A DNA stretch of 35,053 nucleotides. Origin: Streptomyces cucumeris (GTDB taxonomy: Bacteria > Actinomycetota > Actinomycetes > Streptomycetales > Streptomycetaceae). The stretch's first letter is position 1. Every line of letters starts with the position of its first letter. Below the pieces are notes generated by a model. The model worked only from the letters and a program-made list of their open reading frames with translations, was not told where the DNA came from and ran no database searches. Positions 31,256-35,053 of this stretch are shown here, piece by piece. The stretch spans positions 73,983-109,035 of the forward strand of contig NZ_JANCLX010000026.1 of NCBI RefSeq assembly GCF_024295805.1. The letters run 5' to 3'. A program made the translations under genes and the position numbers.

Positions 31256-31972
31256 CTAACGGCCGCCGCGCGCGGGCAGCGCGGTGTCCGGGCACCGGTC
31301 CAGCACCCGCGTCATCGCGTCCTTCTCCGCGCGGGTCACCCACACCCCGTACTTCTTCTTCACCGCGACCTGGTGCGCCACGTAGTCACAGCGGTATCCC
31401 TTGTTGGGTGGCAGCCAGGTCGCGGCGTCCCCGTCGCCCTTGCCGCGGTTGGCCGCGGAGTCCACGGCGATCAGATTGAGCGGATCGTTGGCGAACGCCA
31501 CCCGCTTCTCCCGGTCCCACTCCCGCGCGCCCTTCTGCCAGGCGTCGGACAGCGCCACCACGTGGTCGATGTCCACCTTGCTGTGGCCGCGGACGAACCG
31601 CACGCTGCGGCCGGTGTACGGATCGTCGTCCAGCGTGCCGGAGACGACCAGGCAGTGGCCGTCACGGAACCGCACCTTCGCCAGGTCCCGCTTGAGTATG
31701 TCGTCCCGTGTGCCACAGCCGTTGTCATCGGTGTCCACCCACGGACTGCCGAACGCGCTGCGCTCATAACCCGTCCTGGGCGCCCGCCCCTTGACCGTGA
31801 GCGACGCCACAGCGGAGAGCGCCGGACCGGACGGCCGTCCGCTGCCCGGTGTGCCCCCCTCCTCCGACCTGCCCCGCTCCCCGTCCTTGCCCGGCTGGCA
31901 GCCCGCCACGGCGAGCAGCGCCGCCAGCGCCACCGCGGTCACCCGTCCCGATCGCCCGAACCGTCGACGCAA
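31256..31972 (-). CDS. Exported HNH/DUF1524-type nuclease-like lipoprotein
   Basis: 238-residue protein. Signal peptide MRRRFGRSGRVTAVALAALLAVAGC (shown here in two parts: MRRRFGRSGRV, TAVALAALLAVAGC) with lipobox AVAG-C. The mature part has a catalytic HNH-like core: DIDHVVALSDAW (His), then NDPLNLIAVDSAANRGKGD and TWLPPNKGYRCDYVAHQVAVK (Asn/His), as in the DUF1524 GmrSD C-terminal domain. Cys in GCGTRDD and GHCLVV may form a disulfide. Role likely: extracellular DNA or RNA degradation; activity unproven. I chose the TTG at 31972 because a GGGGG-type RBS lies 8 nt upstream and it gives a clean lipoprotein signal; a GTG at 32017 or 32008 would extend it. Confidence 0.82.
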   Translation of the reverse strand: MRRRFGRSGRVTAVALAALLAVAGCQPGKDGERGRSEEGGTPGSGRPSGPALSAVASLTVKGRAPRTGYERSAFGSPWVDTDDNGCGTRDDILKRDLAKVRFRDGHCLVVSGTLDDDPYTGRSVRFVRGHSKVDIDHVVALSDAWQKGAREWDREKRVAFANDPLNLIAVDSAANRGKGDGDAATWLPPNKGYRCDYVAHQVAVKKKYGVWVTRAEKDAMTRVLDRCPDTALPARGGR

Positions 31973-32031
31973 CCGTCTCGCCCCCTTCGCGTATCTTTTC
32001 GCACAGACCGCCCACACGATAAGGACCCTGG

Positions 32032-33483
32032 ATGGACACGGCCGCAGCACTCCCGCCCGGCACCACCTCGGACGGGGCGCCCGCGGCCACGGGCCGTGCC
32101 CGGCTGCTCACCCGGGCGAAGGGGCTGCGCGGCCCGCGGCGGGACCCGTACTGGCTGGCCCTCGTCCTCTTCGTGCTCTACGCGACGCTGTCGGTCACCC
32201 GGTACCGGCGGATGGCCACCATGTCCTGGGACCTGGGCATCTTCGAACAGGCGATACGCGCGTACGCCCACTTCCAGGAGCCGATAGCCGACCTCAAGGG
32301 CCCCGGCGCCAATATCCTCGGCGACCACTTCAGCCCCGTCACGGCCCTGCTCGGCCCGGTCTACCGGGTCTTCCCCGGCCCGGTGACCCTGCTGGTGGCG
32401 CAGGCCGCCCTGTTCGCGCTCTCCGCGGTCCCCGTGACCCGGGTCGCCGCCCGGCTGCTGGGCCGCGGCCGCGGACTGGCGATCGGTATCGCCTACGGCG
32501 CCTCCTGGGGCGTCCAGCGCGCCGTGGACTTCGACTTCCACGAGATCTGCTTCGCCGTACCGCTGCTGGCCTTCTGCCTGGAGGCGGTACTGCGCGAGCG
32601 CTGGTACGCGGCGATGCTGTGGGCCGCGCCGCTGGTGCTCGTCAAGGAGGACATGGGCGCCACGGTGGCCGCCATCGGCGCCGTCATCGTGATCCGCACC
32701 TGGCGGACCCATGAGCAGCGGATCACCTCGTACGCCATCGCCCTGATGGTCTTCGGCGTGGTGGCTTCGGCCATCGCCCTGGGCGTCATCATCCCCGGCT
32801 TCAACGGCACCGGCTCGTACGACTACTGGGAGAAGGTCGGCGGCGGCGCGGAGCAGACCGGCAGCATCCCCTTCGGCACCGCGCTGCGCACCCTGCTGTG
32901 GATCCTGCTGCCGACGACCGGACTGCTCGCCCTGCGCTCACCGCTGCTGCTGGTGGCCGCGCCCACGATCGGCTGGCGCTTCCTCTCCCACGACGACCAC
33001 TACTGGGGCACCGACTGGCACTACAGCGCGGTGCTGATGCCGGTGGTGTTCCTGGCCCTGGTCGACGCCCTGCACCGGACCCGCGACAGCCGCCGGGCCT
33101 GGCTCGCCGCGTACTCCCGCCAGCTGCCCGCCGCGGTGTGCGGGGCGGCCCTGGCGCTGTCGTCGTCGATGCCGCTGTACGAGCTCACCAGGGAGGCCAC
33201 GTACCGCAAGCCGCCGGAGGTCGTCGCGGTGGAACGGCTGCTGGACCGGATCCCGGACGGGGCGTCGGTGGAGGCCAACGTGGGGCCGATAGCCCGGCTC
33301 ACCGACCGCTGCCGGGTGCTGTGGGTGGGGGCGACCCACGGGGTCGAACCGGACTACATCGCCGTCCAGGAACCGGAGCGCAGCATGAGCGAGGTGGTGG
33401 CCTACGCCCGTCAGCTCCACCCCGGCGCCACCTATGAGCCCTACGGCTCGTCCTCGGGCTACTTCGTCGTCAAGCGGCGCTGA
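32032..33483 (+). CDS. DUF2079 multi-spanning membrane protein
   Basis: 483-residue membrane protein of the DUF2079 family, which resembles glycosyltransferase-type GT-C membrane proteins, although no activity is established. About nine hydrophobic segments are visible, e.g. LALVLFVLYATLSVT, VTLLVAQAALFALSAV, YAIALMVFGVVASAIALGVI and LRTLLWILLPTTGLLAL. Family motif: TMSWDLGIFEQAIRAYAHF with acidic residues after the first helix, and ANILGDHFSPV. ATG at 32032 with AAGGA 8 nt upstream. Divergent from the HNH lipoprotein; the 59-bp gap must hold both promoters. Confidence 0.88.
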   Translation: MDTAAALPPGTTSDGAPAATGRARLLTRAKGLRGPRRDPYWLALVLFVLYATLSVTRYRRMATMSWDLGIFEQAIRAYAHFQEPIADLKGPGANILGDHFSPVTALLGPVYRVFPGPVTLLVAQAALFALSAVPVTRVAARLLGRGRGLAIGIAYGASWGVQRAVDFDFHEICFAVPLLAFCLEAVLRERWYAAMLWAAPLVLVKEDMGATVAAIGAVIVIRTWRTHEQRITSYAIALMVFGVVASAIALGVIIPGFNGTGSYDYWEKVGGGAEQTGSIPFGTALRTLLWILLPTTGLLALRSPLLLVAAPTIGWRFLSHDDHYWGTDWHYSAVLMPVVFLALVDALHRTRDSRRAWLAAYSRQLPAAVCGAALALSSSMPLYELTREATYRKPPEVVAVERLLDRIPDGASVEANVGPIARLTDRCRVLWVGATHGVEPDYIAVQEPERSMSEVVAYARQLHPGATYEPYGSSSGYFVVKRR

Positions 33484-33495
33484 CCGCCGCCCGCC

Positions 33496-34278
33496 CTAGC
33501 CCATCGGCTGCGGGGCGATGACAGCGAACGCCGCGCCCTGCGGGTCCCGCACCACCGACATCCGGCCCGCCACCATGTCGAACGGCGGCTGGAGCACCTC
33601 CCCGCCCTCCGCGGAGAGCTTGGCCACGGTGCGGTCCACCTCCTCGACCGCGAAGTAGACCATCCAGTGCGACGGGGTGTCGGGCGGCATGTCCTCGCGC
33701 AGCGGCTGGAGCCCGCCGACCGTACGGCCGTTGACGGACAGCGAGTAGTAGCCGTCGGCGCCCTCCATGGGCGCGGTCTCCAGGCCCAGCGCCTCGGCGT
33801 AGAACGTGGACGCCGCCTCCCGGTCACGGGTGTTGAGCTCGTTCCAGATCAGCGCGCCCGTCTCGTTCACCAGCCCGGCACCGGCGAACTCCTGCGGCTG
33901 CCAGACACCGAAGACGGCCCCGGTGGGGTCGGCCGCCACCAGCATCTTCCCCAGGTCCATCACGTCCATCACCGGCAGCAGTACGGTGCCCCCGGCACGG
34001 CTGATCGCCTCCGAGGTGGCCTGGGCGTCATCGGAGGAGAAGTAGGTGGTCCACACGGTGGGCGGCGGGGGTTCCTCACCCATCGCCCGGGCCGACATGA
34101 TGCCCGCGACCGGCTTGTCCTTCAGGGCGCACAGCGCATAGCCGCCGGTCTCCGGCGGGCCCACCTCCCCGGACCAGCCGAAGAGCCCGGAGTAGAAGTC
34201 CAGGGCGGCCTGCTGGTCGGGGACCATGAGATCGATCCAGCACGGCGTCCCGGGCTGGTAGGACGTGATGTCGGGCAT
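33496..34278 (-). CDS. Two-domain VOC (glyoxalase/bleomycin-resistance fold) protein
   Basis: 260-residue protein with two vicinal-oxygen-chelate domains. Domain 1 (about 8-125) starts with GTPCWIDLMVPDQQAALDFY, domain 2 (about 135-255) with GALIWNELNTRDREAASTFY. Such tandem-VOC proteins occur as antigen CFP30B-like proteins in mycobacteria, and many are uncharacterised. Metal-binding His are not obvious, so enzymatic activity is uncertain. I chose the ATG at 34278 (MPDITSYQPG) because GGGAGG is 6 nt upstream; the ORF extends further without support. Function unknown. Confidence 0.87.
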   Translation of the reverse strand: MPDITSYQPGTPCWIDLMVPDQQAALDFYSGLFGWSGEVGPPETGGYALCALKDKPVAGIMSARAMGEEPPPPTVWTTYFSSDDAQATSEAISRAGGTVLLPVMDVMDLGKMLVAADPTGAVFGVWQPQEFAGAGLVNETGALIWNELNTRDREAASTFYAEALGLETAPMEGADGYYSLSVNGRTVGGLQPLREDMPPDTPSHWMVYFAVEEVDRTVAKLSAEGGEVLQPPFDMVAGRMSVVRDPQGAAFAVIAPQPMG

Positions 34279-34346
34279 GGCCGCCTCCCGGATGCAGGTC
34301 CGGCCGGCCGGGCGCCGGACGGGACCACCCGCTCCACCCCACCTTT

Positions 34347-34391
34347 CCCCCGATCCGCCGCGGCCGCCACTCGGCCGTGGCGGATCGGGGG
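34347..34391. terminator. Strong hairpin between divergent genes
   Basis: CCCCCGATCCGCC (34347-34359) pairs with GGCGGATCGGGGG (34379-34391), and the stem continues through a G-U pair into CGGCC (34361-34365)/GGCCG (34373-34377), 19 bp in all with a 7-nt loop. It lies between the VOC gene (-) and the RDD gene (+), which is not the usual place for a terminator. Confidence 0.7.
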
Positions 34392-34426
34392 AACGGTTGA
34401 CGCACCCCTTTGACAGAATTCCAGCC

Positions 34427-34957
34427 ATGATCAATTCACGGGGGCAGCAACAGCCCTACGGACCGCCGCCGTCCTCGCCCTACGGACCGCCGTCCTCGCC
34501 CTATACCCTTCCGCACACCCCGCCGGGCCCGCGTGTCCCCGAACCGGCCGGCGACGAGCGCCGCATGCTGGCGGCGACGGTCGATTTCCTCCTCGCCGCC
34601 GGTATCGGCTCAGCCCTCGCCCTGCGCGTGCTTCCTCAGCTCAAGGTCGAGGCGAACGCCCTGGTCCTGTGGCTTGCCTGTGTGTTCGGACTGTCCTTCG
34701 TCAATCAGGTGCTGGGCGCCTGGATCTTCCGGGCCTCGCTCGGCAAGTGGCTGCTGCGGATGCGGGTGGTGCGCGAACAGGACGCCGGACGGCCGGGGTT
34801 CTGGCGGCTGGTCCACCGCTGGCTGCTGGGGATGACCTGGCTGCCGATGCAGCCGGTGCGCAGTCTGATCTGGGCGGACGGCGATCCGTACGAGGACCAC
34901 TGCAAGCTGGTGTACGTACGGCTGAAGGATCTGCGGCGGCTGGGCCACCACCGCTGA
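34427..34957 (+). CDS. RDD family membrane protein
   Basis: 176-residue protein with a Pro/Ser/Tyr-rich N-terminus (repeats of SSPYGPP). The RDD-type core follows: RRMLAATVDFLLAAGI (Arg and Asp of the family name), helix ALVLWLACVFGLSFVNQVLG, SLGKWLLRMRVV, helix HRWLLGMTWLPM, then a C-terminal charged tail. Function of RDD proteins is unclear (transport or signalling suggested). ATG at 34427, with a weak RBS and TTGACA just upstream. Full length. Confidence 0.85.
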   Translation: MINSRGQQQPYGPPPSSPYGPPSSPYTLPHTPPGPRVPEPAGDERRMLAATVDFLLAAGIGSALALRVLPQLKVEANALVLWLACVFGLSFVNQVLGAWIFRASLGKWLLRMRVVREQDAGRPGFWRLVHRWLLGMTWLPMQPVRSLIWADGDPYEDHCKLVYVRLKDLRRLGHHR

Positions 34958-35053
34958 AACGCGCCGGGGGGGGGGCCGCCCCCGGGGGCCCCCCCCCCCC
35001 CGCGGGGGGGTAAAAAAGGGTGGGGACGCGGCGGGGGGGCGGCCCGCCACCCC
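34958..35053. other. Homopolymer-rich contig end
   Basis: Runs of 10 G, 14 C and 8 G, with low-complexity G/C and an AAAAAA, occupy the last ~95 bp. This is not typical Streptomyces sequence and probably reflects low-quality assembly or collapsed reads. Confidence 0.75.

Overview
This 35 kb window is high-GC actinobacterial DNA, almost certainly from a Streptomyces chromosome. The evidence is strong third-position G/C coding bias, a bldA-type leucyl tRNA (anticodon UAA), a conservon (cvnABCD), resuscitation-promoting-factor (Rpf) genes behind a c-di-AMP riboswitch, and many GTG or TTG starts with overlapping stop/start codons. As far as I remember, much of the gene order (ABC transporter, cfa, ndh, ppx, DUF501, ftsB/divIC, eno, rpfA, second Rpf-like gene, CYP107-type P450) matches the conserved core of Streptomyces chromosomes. 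I could not check this by search.

Layout. 1-1243: a Bax-inhibitor-1/YccA membrane protein and bldA, both on the minus strand. 1685-5089: a MacB/LolCDE-type ABC ATPase and FtsX-like permease (+), ending in a perfect 21-bp terminator hairpin. 5168-8088: cyclopropane-fatty-acid synthase and type II NADH dehydrogenase (-); the latter has a Rex-like operator. 8483-11991: exopolyphosphatase, DUF501, FtsB/DivIC-like protein and enolase (-). 12244-14416: two secreted Rpf-LysM cell-wall enzymes (-), the first behind a ydaO-type riboswitch. 14564-15832: a CYP107-like P450 (-).

16486-23156 is the accessory block on the plus strand. It holds a complete conservon (CvnA sensor-kinase-like ATPase, CvnB roadblock, CvnC DUF742, CvnD small GTPase) followed 8 nt later by a CYP157-type P450 whose EXXR motif reads EVLW. 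Next come a 63-codon leader ORF, a DMATS/IptA-type aromatic prenyltransferase and a tryptophanase/tyrosine phenol-lyase family enzyme, ending at a 17-bp terminator. The last two enzymes suggest a short route to a prenylated indole (prenyl-Trp then prenylindole). CvnC carries an in-frame TTA codon, so the conservon may depend on the bldA tRNA encoded in the same window.

23230-29553 (minus) holds MazG, a SurA-like lipoprotein, a Ser/Thr kinase with its small membrane-protein partner, and an orphan N6-methylase with a specificity-like C-terminus. A 168-bp MITE-like element sits precisely in the stop codon of the kinase gene. 29739-34957 holds a tandem-repeat surface protein and a lipoprotein (+), a secreted HNH nuclease-like lipoprotein (-), a DUF2079 membrane protein (+), a two-domain VOC protein (-) and an RDD membrane protein (+). 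The last ~95 bases are homopolymer-rich and look like a poor contig end.
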